Shown here: piece after piece, positions 29,627-38,072 of the stretch
Layout of the letters: each line of letters opens with the position of its first letter
How positions within the stretch are numbered: position 1 is the first letter of the stretch
From: JBEKLJ01 sp050010255
GTDB lineage: Bacteria; Acidobacteriota; Terriglobia; Bryobacterales; Bryobacteraceae
Direction: 5' to 3'
Assembly (NCBI GenBank): GCA_050010255.1
Contig: JBEKLJ010000002.1
Span: forward strand, 1 to 49,974
DNA length: 49,974 nt
The notes under the pieces: model-generated
Told to the model about the DNA's origin: nothing
What the model saw: the letters and a program-made list of their open reading frames with translations, nothing else
The model's database searches: none
Translations under genes and position numbers: made by a program

Positions 29627-30748
29627 GTGGTGAAGACACGCGTCGAGAACCGGCTGAGCCGGATTCGGAAGAGCAGGGGCGTGGGCGCGTCCGACCTGGC
29701 GCGTCGCGTACACGTGAGCCGTCAGACGATATATGCGATCGAAGCCGGGACCTACGTTCCCAATACCGAAGTTGCGTTGAACCTAGCCCGCGAGCTGGAG
29801 GTGACGGTCGACGACCTGTTTTCGCTCCCACAAGGATCGCAGAAGCCGGCCGAGGCGCTCGCCGCCGAAGTGCTCAGCGCCACCGCCGCGGTGAAAGGCC
29901 AGGCCGTGCGAATCTGCCAAATCGGATCGCGTTGGATCAGCGTCCCGGTCAGCGCCTCCCCATGCTATATGCCGGAAGCCGATGGAATCATCAAACGAGC
30001 GGGACGAGCGCATGGCCGTGCCGATGTGGTCGTGTTTACGAAGGAGGAAGCTCACAAGCGGGTCGTGTTGGCCGGGTGCGATCCGGCCGCAGGCCTTCTT
30101 TCAAGCATCGTGGAAAAGATCAGCGGGATCGAGATCGTCTCCGCCGCGGCATCGAGCAAGCTCGCGCTCACGTGGCTCAGCGAAGGCAAGGTCCACATCG
30201 CCGGCTCTCATCTGGAGGACCCGCAAACCGGAGAATTCAATCTGCCGTTCCTTCGCAAGGAGTTTCCGGACGAAGACTTTAGGGTGGTGACGTTTGCGCG
30301 GTGGGAGGAAGGATTGGTGGTCGCGCCCGGGAATCCGAAGGGTGTGCGCAAGATCGAAGACCTGGCCCGCAAGAACGTACGGTTCATGAACCGTGAGCCC
30401 GGCTCCGGAAGCCGAGCTCTGCTGGACAGACTGCTCGAGAAAGCCGGTGTGAACGCGCACGGAGTTCGCGGATACGATCGAGTCGCCTATGGTCATCTTG
30501 CGGCTGCCAATTGCGTGGTGTCTCGAGAGGCGGATGTTTGCCTCGCGACCCGGTCTGCCGCTCAAACCTTTGGCCTGAAGTTCATTCCCTTGCTTAGCGA
30601 GCGCTACGATCTGGTGATGCGCAAGCGAACCGCCGGCCTGCCGGCGGTGGCGGCGTTCCTCGATGTATTGCAGCGAGCCACATTGCGCCGCAAGCTGGAA
30701 CTCCTGGCCGGGTACGATACGTCGGAGACGGGGGCGCTGCTCGCCTAG
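29627..30748 (+). CDS. XRE-family regulator with periplasmic-binding-protein-like ligand domain
   Basis: N-terminal helix-turn-helix (about 8-62: LSRIRKSRG, ASDLARRVHVSRQTIYAIEAGTYVPNTEVALNLARELEVTVDDLF). The C-terminal part (about 95-365) has the layout of the PBP_like domain found in molybdate-responsive and related regulators: VVLAGCDPAAGLL, GKVHIAGSHLEDPQTGEFN, GLVVAPGNPKGVRKIEDLARKNVRFMNREPGSGSRALLD and READVCLATRSAAQTFGLKFIPLLSERYDLVM. The ligand could be molybdate/tungstate or another small molecule; this cannot be settled here. The GTG start has AGGAGG 5 bases upstream. Only 44 bases follow the receptor gene, so cotranscription is likely. Confidence 0.85.
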   Translation: MVKTRVENRLSRIRKSRGVGASDLARRVHVSRQTIYAIEAGTYVPNTEVALNLARELEVTVDDLFSLPQGSQKPAEALAAEVLSATAAVKGQAVRICQIGSRWISVPVSASPCYMPEADGIIKRAGRAHGRADVVVFTKEEAHKRVVLAGCDPAAGLLSSIVEKISGIEIVSAAASSKLALTWLSEGKVHIAGSHLEDPQTGEFNLPFLRKEFPDEDFRVVTFARWEEGLVVAPGNPKGVRKIEDLARKNVRFMNREPGSGSRALLDRLLEKAGVNAHGVRGYDRVAYGHLAAANCVVSREADVCLATRSAAQTFGLKFIPLLSERYDLVMRKRTAGLPAVAAFLDVLQRATLRRKLELLAGYDTSETGALLA

Positions 30749-30856
30749 GGACCTCGCCATTGCGTTTGCGTTCACGGCTGGGGTGACAGGCGCTGACTTT
30801 TGCCAAGCGAATTCCCTCGTCCTTTCATGCGTGACCACATCGGGCTAAGAATTCTC

Positions 30857-30897
30857 TTGACACGCCTATACTGTGTGTCATATAGTGTACTTGACAC
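30857..30897 (+). promoter_or_regulatory. Promoter of the PadR gene with overlapping TGACAC operator half-sites
   Basis: The -35 TTGACA (30857-30862) and -10 TATAGT (30881-30886) are 18 bases apart. Three half-sites interlock with them: TTGACAC (30857-30863), TGTGTCA (30874-30880) and TTGACAC (30891-30897), so alternating inverted pairs cover -35, -10 and start site. PadR proteins are usually autorepressors binding such dyads. The ATG is only about 10 bases beyond the expected start, with no ribosome site. Confidence 0.7.
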
Positions 30898-30902
30898 AAT
30901 GT

Positions 30903-31295
30903 ATGGTAAACGGTGATCCCAGCCCCGAACTCTTCGAGAACCTCCGCTTGGAGCTCCGCCGCGGCTCGCTGGTCCTGGCGGTGCTCGCAGCCCTGCGCTC
31001 CGAGCAATGCGGCTACACGCTCCGCAAGACGCTCGCCGGCCACGGCATGGACATCGACGAGAACACGCTCTACCCGTTGCTGCGCCGCCTGGAAAGCCAG
31101 GGGCTCCTCACTAGCGAGTGGCGCGAGCAGGACAAGCGCAACAAGCGCTTCTATCGCCTCTCGAAGCCAGGGGAGCTGATCCTGGAACAGTTGTCGGAAG
31201 AGTGGCAGAAGATCAACGCATCGCTGGGCCGGGTGGTCGGCGGCGAACTTTCAACCCAGGCCACCGCCCCGGCGCCGAGGAACCGCAGTGTCTAG
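30903..31295 (+). CDS. PadR-family transcriptional regulator
   Basis: Winged-helix regulator of 130 residues with the PadR pattern LRRGSLVLAVLAALRSEQCGYTLRKTL, ENTLYPLLRRLESQGLLTSEW and KRNKRFYRLSKPGELILEQL, then a short C-terminal helix. ATG 30903 is chosen because it lies just beyond a strong promoter; an open frame upstream overlaps that promoter. It overlaps or nearly touches the HAAS-domain gene. In Acidobacteriota such PadR genes often precede HAAS or ADOP permease genes, and an ADOP relic is present 1.6 kb downstream. Confidence 0.9.
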   Translation: MVNGDPSPELFENLRLELRRGSLVLAVLAALRSEQCGYTLRKTLAGHGMDIDENTLYPLLRRLESQGLLTSEWREQDKRNKRFYRLSKPGELILEQLSEEWQKINASLGRVVGGELSTQATAPAPRNRSV

Positions 31296-31305
31296 AAGGC
31301 CCGCT

Positions 31306-32787
31306 ATGAACGCTCTGGATCGCTACTTGAAAGCCGTGAAGCAGTTCCTGCCCAGAGCGCGGCAGGACGAAATCCTGCGCGAGCTCTCCGAGAACCTCCG
31401 CTCGCAAATGAAAGGCCGCGAAGCCGAGCTCGGCCGGCCGTTGAACGAAGCCGAGCGCGAGGCCATTCTCGACCGCCACGGCTCTCCCCTGCTCGTGGCC
31501 GGCCGCTATCGCCAGCACGCTCACCGCTTGGCCATCGGCGGCGAGCTGATCGGCCCCGAGTTGTTTCCGCACTATGTTCGGTGGCTGTCGATCCCCATCG
31601 GGATCACGACCGTCCTCTTCGCCGTGGCGCTGGCCCTGGGCGAGCGGCCCCCCCTGGGGCAGTTCCTCTTCCCCGTCGGCGTCCAGTTTGCCTGCGTGAC
31701 GCTGATCTTCATCCTGGGGCAGGTCTGGCAGAACAAATACGGCTGGCTCGGCCGCTGGAAATCGCCGTCCCCGCCGGCCGCGGAGCTCATCCGCCGCTAC
31801 CTGCACGCGGTTCGATTCTGGCTGCCCAAGGGGCAGCAGGAAGACATCCTGGCCGAGCTCGCCGAAGACCTCCGCTCCAAGATCGAGGACCGCGAAGCGG
31901 AGCTCGGCCGCAAGCTGGACGAAGGCGAGTTGGTCGCCATCCTGAAGCAACGCGGCGAGCCGAAGTCGGTGGCCGCCGGCTACCTGCCGCCGCAGTACTT
32001 GATCGGCCCGGTGTTGTTTCCGCTCTACCGGTTCGTGCTCAAGCTGGTGGTGCTGTGGATCCTGCTCCCGCTCTATATCGTGGTGGCCGGCCCCATCGTC
32101 GTTCGGACCGCGGTCGACCCGAGCCTGGCGGGGATTCAGGCGCTGTGGAGTTGCCTGATGTCCGCGGGTTTCACCGTCGGCGTCATCACGATCGTGTTCG
32201 CGTTCATGGAGCGGCGCCCGCAGGCGTCCTTATCGGAATGGGACCCGCGCCGGCTGCCGGCCGTCCCGGCCAGAAAGCCCTGGGCCAATCTCGAACCGAT
32301 GACGTGGTACCGCGCGGTAGCGAGCATCGTCTTCGGCGCGCTGTTCGGCCTGGTCTGGGTGTACATGGCGCAGCCGCGGACGGCTGTCTATTTCGCCGGC
32401 GTGCGCATCGCGCTCGCGCCCGTCTGGCGGTCCGTGTTCTGGCCCATCCTGGCGGTGCTGCTCAGCGGAGTGGTGGTGGGCGTGGCCGGCCTGCTGCGGC
32501 CGCAGAGCGCGCGTCTGCATGCAGCCATTCGCCTGGCCGCCAATGCGCTCAGCCTGGTTGTGGTCGGCGTCCTGCTCAACGCCCACACCTGGGTGGAAAT
32601 CGCCGCTCCGGGATTGCCGCGGGCCGCGGTCCAAGACTCCGCCGGGTGGACCAACCTCGGCCTGTGGATCGCGCTCCTGTCGGTCGGGATCATCGTACTC
32701 GCCGACACCGTGCGTGAAGCGCTGCGTGTGTTCCGCAAGAACGCCCCGCTCAACGGCCTGGCCGGACGGGTTTCCCCGACCGACTGA
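31306..32787 (+). CDS. Membrane protein with two HAAS-type domains
   Basis: The protein contains a duplicated helical HAAS-like module: residues 1-70 (LDRYLKAVKQFLPRARQDEILRELSENLRSQ, ILDRHGSPLLVAGRY) and about 160-235 (IRRYLHAVRFWLPKGQQEDILAELAEDLRSK, ILKQRGEPKSVAAGY). Each is followed by hydrophobic helices, about eight membrane segments in all. HAAS domains sit next to PadR regulators and are thought to convey or restrain the signal; here the arrangement fits a PadR-controlled membrane sensor. ATG 31306 has AGAAGG 6 bases upstream; GTG 31288, overlapping the padR stop, is an alternative. Confidence 0.82.
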   Translation: MNALDRYLKAVKQFLPRARQDEILRELSENLRSQMKGREAELGRPLNEAEREAILDRHGSPLLVAGRYRQHAHRLAIGGELIGPELFPHYVRWLSIPIGITTVLFAVALALGERPPLGQFLFPVGVQFACVTLIFILGQVWQNKYGWLGRWKSPSPPAAELIRRYLHAVRFWLPKGQQEDILAELAEDLRSKIEDREAELGRKLDEGELVAILKQRGEPKSVAAGYLPPQYLIGPVLFPLYRFVLKLVVLWILLPLYIVVAGPIVVRTAVDPSLAGIQALWSCLMSAGFTVGVITIVFAFMERRPQASLSEWDPRRLPAVPARKPWANLEPMTWYRAVASIVFGALFGLVWVYMAQPRTAVYFAGVRIALAPVWRSVFWPILAVLLSGVVVGVAGLLRPQSARLHAAIRLAANALSLVVVGVLLNAHTWVEIAAPGLPRAAVQDSAGWTNLGLWIALLSVGIIVLADTVREALRVFRKNAPLNGLAGRVSPTD

Positions 32788-32842
32788 GTTTGTCAAAGGC
32801 CGGCGCTGCGGCAGCGGGGCAGGCCCGGAGATCGATTGCCGG

Positions 32843-32899
32843 CTACTCAGCCCGCAGCGCGATCATCGGATCCACCGATGGCGCCCGCCGCACCGGAAC
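32843..32899 (-). pseudogene. C-terminal relic of an ADOP-type ABC transporter permease
   Basis: On the minus strand 18 codons read VPVRRAPSVDPMIALRAE, followed by TAG. This is the characteristic end of MacB/FtsX-type permeases of the acidobacterial ADOP group (…ARRAxxVDPMxALRxE). The codon directly upstream is a stop formed where the palindromic repeat at 32901 begins, and nothing else of an 800-residue permease is nearby. So a permease gene was deleted up to, or cut by, the repeat. Too short to be functional. Confidence 0.7.
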
Positions 32900-32900
32900 C

Positions 32901-32944
32901 TAGCCCGGATGTTTCACCAGCAATCTGCCGCAGCGCGAGAATGC
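32901..32944. repeat. Truncated copy of the large palindromic repeat
   Basis: It begins TAGCCCGGATGTTTCACC and continues AGCAATCTGCCGCAGCGCG, closely matching the left arm of the intact repeat at 42816-42850; the right half is missing. It abuts the permease relic, which suggests that the two truncations arose in one event. Confidence 0.7.
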
Positions 32945-32977
32945 CCAACCAGCGCGGTCCGACGGCCCGGTGCTCCT

Positions 32978-35900
32978 TCAGTACATAACCTTCAGCGAGA
33001 ACTGGATCTGGCGCGACGAGCCCGCGGTCCGGCTGATCTGGCCGAAACCGGGGCCCAGCACGATGTTGGAGGGCAGGCCGAAATTGACCAGGTTGAACAC
33101 GTTGAAGAACTCGGCGCGGAATTGCAGCGCCGCCCGATCACCGCCGGCCCCCTTCTTGAGCGGCGTGTCTTTGATCAACGCCATGTCGAAGTTCCGGAAC
33201 GCCGGGCCGCGGAACGTATTCCTGCCCAAGGTACCGAAGCGGCCGTGGTTGGGGCCCGTTCCGCCAGGCACGTTAATGGGAATGAAGAACAGGGAGGCGT
33301 TCTGACTCCCAAGTCCAAAGTAGTCTTCCCGCACGGTGCGGCTGGTGGAAAGAACGGGCACGCCGACCTGGTCGGGCCGGTCGGTGCCGGCCGATCCGGC
33401 CCCCGTCTGCTGCACACCCGAATAGACAGTGAACGGCGAGCCGCTGAGTAACGTTCCGATGCCCAGCAGTTGCCATCCCGCGGTCAGGGTCTTGCCAAGC
33501 GACGACAGGAAAGGCACGCGGTCCGCGTGAAGATCCTGAAACAGGCTGAAGGCGAACGCGTGCCTGATGTCAAACGCGGATGGACCCTTGTCCGCGCGCG
33601 TGTTGAACGGGTCCTGGGGACCGGTCTGCGAAACGGCGCCGGAGGATCCGGAGACGAATCCGCCGAGCACCGCGCTGGTGTCATCGATGGATTTCGAAAA
33701 GGTATAGCTGGCCTGAAACCCAAGTCCGGAGGCGGTCAGGGCATTCTGCGCGGAGATCTGCGCCGAATGATACGTGGAGTGGGACCGGTTGGTCATCAAC
33801 GTGACCGGACCGTAGCCTCCCGTGACCCGCCCAGAGGCATCGAACGAGGTGTAAGGCGCGAACTCCGGGCCTGCACCCGTGTAAGCGTTCGGAAAATCCA
33901 TGACGGGCAGTTTGATCCCGGCCGTGCCCACATAGGCGGCATTGAGCGTCGCGCTCCCGATCTTCTGCTCGATGCCGGCGGTCCACGTGCCCATGTATCC
34001 GCCTCTGAAATTGCGGGCGATGCCGGCGACAGCGAGCGGAGTGATGCGGTGATCGGGCGAAAGAGCGGCCAAGTCCTGCTCGAAGCGCTGTACGTCCATC
34101 AGGGTGTTGCCCGGCACCTGCTTGGAATCTCCGGAAGCGAAGATGGCCGCCCCGGCGGGTGTGTATACATCCGGCAACTGCTCCGGCAAAACCGTGATGC
34201 CGAAGCGGATGGGCTGTCCGACGCCGGCAGTCAGCCGGGGATAGACGACAAACGGGTTGCTGCCGGTCAGCGCATTGTCTTGCCAGAGGTTGATCAGGAG
34301 GGTCGTGATGCCCCCTCCGACGCGCAGGAGGGTGTTACTGGCCGCGCGCCACTCGACCGCGACCCGAGGCCCCCATCCGTTCCTGTTCACCCGGAAGCCG
34401 GGTTGCGGATTGATGAACAGTTGCGATCCGAGAGGGCTTCCGTCTACAGGGGCGAGCACGGGGCCCGAGGTTTGCTTTGCCGCCTCTCGAATCGGGGACA
34501 CGATCTCGTAGCGCAGGCCGTAGTTGAGCAGAAGGCGGGAGGACACTTTCCAACTGTCCTGGATGTAGGCGTTGTAGGCGTCGCGGCGGATGGCGGCGTC
34601 GCCGATACGGTCGCCCTGGGCGAACAGGAGCGGCGCGACAGCCGTGGTGTAGGTGAACGCACTGGCCGTCAGCAATCCGGTCAGCGCGTCGGGCAGGGGA
34701 TCGCCGGCACGGATGTCGTGCGTCCCGCTGGCGGACGGGATGTAGACCGGCGAGTACGCCACTCCGCCGCCGAATTGATACTCGCCGTTAGGGCTGATCC
34801 CGAAGACGGTGGTGTCGCGGTTGGCTCTCACCTCTGCGCCCGCTTTGAGCGTGTGTTTTCCCCGGATCCAGGTGAAGTTCTGCCGAACCTGGAACAGGTT
34901 GCCATATGCACCCATGACGGAGCCGGCGGAGTTGTTGAACGCTTCGTAGAGGCCGTCCCCGAACTTCAACGCCGGGTCCGTGCGGTTGGGAGTGGGGAAG
35001 GACGGCGTGGTGCGAGTGAAACTCACCGACGATTCGGAGTTGAATCGCGGCGAGGGAGTCCACGTCCAGGTGAGGACGGCGTTGCGCTGGTGGTCGACAT
35101 AGCGCACGCCGAAGCTGGGGTCAATGGCGGTCTGGCTAGGGTTCGTGGTCGGCCCGGCGACGTTGTTCCAGGTGAACCGTGCGAACATTCGCGAGGCCTC
35201 CGAAAGCGCGTGATCGAGGCGCGCCGAGAACTGGTCATACACCGTGGCGACCTTGGACGAAGTGGCATAGGTGCGCGCGCCGTAAGGCCCATGGGGATCG
35301 TTCGGCAGCGGGTAGCGCTGGATCAGCGGCGCGATGCGCGGGTCCACCGGCACCGTCAGGGTGTCGCCGGGGAAGGCGGTGGTATCGCGGCCGGCGCGCT
35401 CGGCGGCGGTCGGCACCGGGATCACTTGCGTGGTACCCAGCACCTGCCGGAATCCCTGGTATTGGACAAAGTAGAAAGTCTTGTTGCGGCCATCGTATAT
35501 GCGGGGTATGACGACGGGCCCGCCGTTGGTCAGTCCGAACTCGTTGCGCACAAACGGCGGGATACGCCCCGGAGCCGCCACCGACTGGCGGTCGAAGAAA
35601 TTGCGGGCGTCGAGCGCGGCGTTGCGAAGGAACTCGAAGACCGAGCCGTGGATGGAGTTCGTCCCCGACCGCGTGACGATGGAGGTGAATCCCGCGGCGC
35701 CGCGGCCGACCTCGGCCGGCATCCATCCCGAGCTGGACTGGATCTCCTGAACGGCGTCGACATTGAAATTCGAAAATGTTGCGCCGCCCATTTCCGGATC
35801 GGAGCTGTCGGCGCCGTCCATGGCAAAGACTGCCGCGGTTCCCCGCTGGCCGTTTACCGCGAACTGCTGGGTGAAGTTCGAGGCGCCGTTTGTGTCCGTC

Positions 35901-36367
35901 ATGGTGCCCGCCGCGAGCAGGAGCAACTGGCTGAAATCCCGCTTGTTCAGCGGCAGTTCGGAAACGGCCTTGCCCGACAGTTGCTCGCCTCCGGTGCCCT
36001 GCGGCGAGTTGGTGTCCTGTCGAAGAGTGAGCTCGCCGTCAGCCGACCACTCCAGCACAGATGAAGTTTCCTGGCCGGATAGTCGAACGGGGCGGGGGGT
36101 GTTCGCAGTCTTGCCGTTGTACTCGGCGCTGATGGAGTACTGGCCAGGCTCTAAGGAGGGAAACGTGAGTCGCCCGTCCTGGCCTGTCCGTGCCGTAGCG
36201 CGGCTGGTTTCGGATGCGACGCGCACAGTGGCCCCGGCGAGCGCTACGCCCTGGCTGTCTCGCAGGATCGCTGTCCACGGTTTGGCTTCAGGCCGCTCCG
36301 CAGCGCTGAGCGCGCAAAACGCGATTCCGGCGAACGCCAGGAGGCTCCACTGCCTGAGACACATCAC
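32978..36367 (-). CDS. Oar-like TonB-dependent receptor with carboxypeptidase-regulatory domain
   Basis: Largest of the three receptors (1129 residues). Signal peptide ending ALSAAE, a regulatory beta domain (about 30-100, QDGRLTFPSLEPGQYSISAEYNGK), a Gln/Gly-rich connector (about 120-130), plug motifs (LPLNKRDFSQLLLLAAGT; FAMDGADSSDPEMGG; EIQSSSGWMPAEVGRGAAG) and a long barrel ending IQFSLKVMY. The substrate is unknown. It has its own intergenic space upstream (about 190 bases to the DUF4760-like gene) and ends about 30 bases from the repeat fragment. Confidence 0.9.
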   Translation of the reverse strand: MMCLRQWSLLAFAGIAFCALSAAERPEAKPWTAILRDSQGVALAGATVRVASETSRATARTGQDGRLTFPSLEPGQYSISAEYNGKTANTPRPVRLSGQETSSVLEWSADGELTLRQDTNSPQGTGGEQLSGKAVSELPLNKRDFSQLLLLAAGTMTDTNGASNFTQQFAVNGQRGTAAVFAMDGADSSDPEMGGATFSNFNVDAVQEIQSSSGWMPAEVGRGAAGFTSIVTRSGTNSIHGSVFEFLRNAALDARNFFDRQSVAAPGRIPPFVRNEFGLTNGGPVVIPRIYDGRNKTFYFVQYQGFRQVLGTTQVIPVPTAAERAGRDTTAFPGDTLTVPVDPRIAPLIQRYPLPNDPHGPYGARTYATSSKVATVYDQFSARLDHALSEASRMFARFTWNNVAGPTTNPSQTAIDPSFGVRYVDHQRNAVLTWTWTPSPRFNSESSVSFTRTTPSFPTPNRTDPALKFGDGLYEAFNNSAGSVMGAYGNLFQVRQNFTWIRGKHTLKAGAEVRANRDTTVFGISPNGEYQFGGGVAYSPVYIPSASGTHDIRAGDPLPDALTGLLTASAFTYTTAVAPLLFAQGDRIGDAAIRRDAYNAYIQDSWKVSSRLLLNYGLRYEIVSPIREAAKQTSGPVLAPVDGSPLGSQLFINPQPGFRVNRNGWGPRVAVEWRAASNTLLRVGGGITTLLINLWQDNALTGSNPFVVYPRLTAGVGQPIRFGITVLPEQLPDVYTPAGAAIFASGDSKQVPGNTLMDVQRFEQDLAALSPDHRITPLAVAGIARNFRGGYMGTWTAGIEQKIGSATLNAAYVGTAGIKLPVMDFPNAYTGAGPEFAPYTSFDASGRVTGGYGPVTLMTNRSHSTYHSAQISAQNALTASGLGFQASYTFSKSIDDTSAVLGGFVSGSSGAVSQTGPQDPFNTRADKGPSAFDIRHAFAFSLFQDLHADRVPFLSSLGKTLTAGWQLLGIGTLLSGSPFTVYSGVQQTGAGSAGTDRPDQVGVPVLSTSRTVREDYFGLGSQNASLFFIPINVPGGTGPNHGRFGTLGRNTFRGPAFRNFDMALIKDTPLKKGAGGDRAALQFRAEFFNVFNLVNFGLPSNIVLGPGFGQISRTAGSSRQIQFSLKVMY

Positions 36368-36560
36368 GCCAGTATATCGCCCATGGCGCGCCCGGCTCCG
36401 CCGCCCCGGAGGACTTTCGAGCTCACGTGGCTACTGACATCACCTGCCTGTGACGTCCGATCAGGTCCGCGGCCCGGTAGCCGCCAAGGATTGCCGGGAA
36501 ACCGCTGTCAGGGGCAGTCGCGCCCGCGAGCGGTTGCCTCACACCAGAGGGTAGGGGCAA

Positions 36561-37070
36561 TCAGGGGTTTCTTTGCGTAAGGCGCGTCTCGTCCTCTAAG
36601 AACGCCTTTATTTCAGATGGCTGCGGTTCTGTACTGCGCAGTTCTTTGCTTTCGCGTCTAGAAATCCGCCTTGCCAGCTCTTCGAAGTCAGTGAAAAGGG
36701 TCGGGTCTCCGCGCCGGCTCCTCTCCTCGGCAACATAATCCTTACAGGCAGTCCACCACCTTCTCCCGTAATAGCCGAAGGTATCCCGGACCATTTCGCA
36801 ATCAAGATACCTGCGACGAAGCAACATTCCCATGTCCTCGAAGAGGTTCATCACCTCCTCCTGAATCTCCTCGTGCTGTGTATTGTTCAACAGCTGCAGC
36901 GCAAGCTTCTTCCTGGCGGAGACGGTGCTTCCACCGTCGAATCGTTCTACGAGTTTCAGGTACAGTTCAACTCGAAGCTGCTTCTTGACCATCCCTACCG
37001 TGACGCACACTCCAACCCAGGTGCCAGCCGCCACCGCGATTGCAGGCCAGTCCATCGTTTGAGCCTCCAT
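36561..37070 (-). CDS. Membrane-anchored DUF4760-like protein
   Basis: Small protein of 169 residues with one N-terminal membrane segment (about 8-28) and a helical cytoplasmic domain. The stretch ELYLKLVERFDGGSTVSARKKLA, VMNLFEDMGMLLRRRYLDCEMVRDTFGYYGRRWW resembles the DUF4760 group, whose function is unknown. It marks the left edge of the lower-GC accessory stretch. Confidence 0.65.
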   Translation of the reverse strand: MEAQTMDWPAIAVAAGTWVGVCVTVGMVKKQLRVELYLKLVERFDGGSTVSARKKLALQLLNNTQHEEIQEEVMNLFEDMGMLLRRRYLDCEMVRDTFGYYGRRWWTACKDYVAEERSRRGDPTLFTDFEELARRISRRESKELRSTEPQPSEIKAFLEDETRLTQRNP

Positions 37071-37526
37071 ACTGATGCAGAAACAGCATACACCCTAGCG
37101 GCATCCTGGCAAAGATCGCTCAGACCAGGTCAGATTGTTCTCTACACGTATGGTTGCGGCGGCGGTGGTCACTCGGCGTCCTCAGAGGGGCCGGCAAGCT
37201 TAGGATCGTTGAGAACGGCCAGGAGAGCCTTTCCGTTGGTTGGAGCGTCATGCCTCTTGAGCCTCCGCGCTGTCCACGTCAACGGCGGCGGCCATTTCGA
37301 GCCACCTGGGAAACGCGATTGCATACGGCAAAGCGGTTCAATCCGTTGGGTACCCGCTTGTCCGGCCCAAACGGCGCCAGGCGGGCGGGGCCGCGTATGT
37401 CAATTCAACGGGCTAGAGATGTTTCCTCCGGCTACCTGAGCTGCACGGCGATTCACAAAGGACGCCTGGCCCGGTAGATCTCACTTCGGAAGCGGTCGCG
37501 ACTGCGATCAGTCACGTGAAGTCTCG
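37071..37526. other. Intergenic stretch without a recognisable gene
   Basis: About 455 bases between the DUF4760-like gene and repeat copy 1. Short open frames exist but show no protein-like composition or ribosome sites. It may hold decayed coding sequence, but no family was recognised. Confidence 0.4.
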
Positions 37527-38063
37527 GTAACGGCAATGACGTGACCTCGAGGGGTCGCGCGACTGGTGGTGTGCTCTTTGCTGTCGATCGTCCCGTCCGC
37601 TCCACTACAGGAGCCGCGGACCTCATTGCGGTGATTGGCTTTGAATCCTCATCCTCCACGAAGGCCCACCGCCCAGGTTGCGCCTGTGGCGATGATGTGG
37701 GGCCGGTCGCAACAGCCAACAACAACCGTCTGAACAAGGCTATGGGGGGGGCACAGTGCGGATGCAAGGTCAGATCCGCATGGGGCATCTCCCTCTGACG
37801 CTGGCGGCGCTGCCGGTGCCAGCCGGATAGGGTGCGGCGGCGGGCAAGCAAGCAGGTCGAAGGAAGGAGGGGGACGGAGAGGTATGTTAGAAATCGTTTG
37901 GAATCAGGCGCTTCCGTGTTATTCCGTACCTGAAGGAGGCAGAGCCCACCCTTCCAGGGTCGCCGAACCCGCTCAGGATGGAAAGGATGAAAAAGAGGGG
38001 TCCCACGGAGGCGATCGGGTGTACACTCGATGGCGGCCAGGAAGCCAAAATGGAAATCCTCGT
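37527..38063 (+). repeat. Upstream repeat family, copy 1 (before PEP-CTERM gene 1)
   Basis: About 540 bp strongly similar over its full length to 39143-39680 (for example GTAACGGCAATGA, TCCTCCACGAAGGCCCACCG, GGGGGACGGAGAGGTATGTT and GGCGGCCAGGAAGCCAA are shared). The 3' half also matches the diverged minus-strand copy at 42312-42570. It ends about 10 bases before the start codon of the next gene. Single-base indels between copies show that it is not a conserved coding sequence. Confidence 0.9.
38014..38031. promoter_or_regulatory. Near-perfect 18-bp dyad over a candidate -10 box
   Basis: ATCGGGTGTACACTCGAT is symmetric around GTGTACAC with one mismatched pair. It overlaps TACACT (38022-38027), which aligns with a perfect TATAAT in the third repeat copy. 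It could be an operator controlling a promoter close to the gene. Confidence 0.45.
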
Positions 38064-38072
38064 TCAGAAGGG

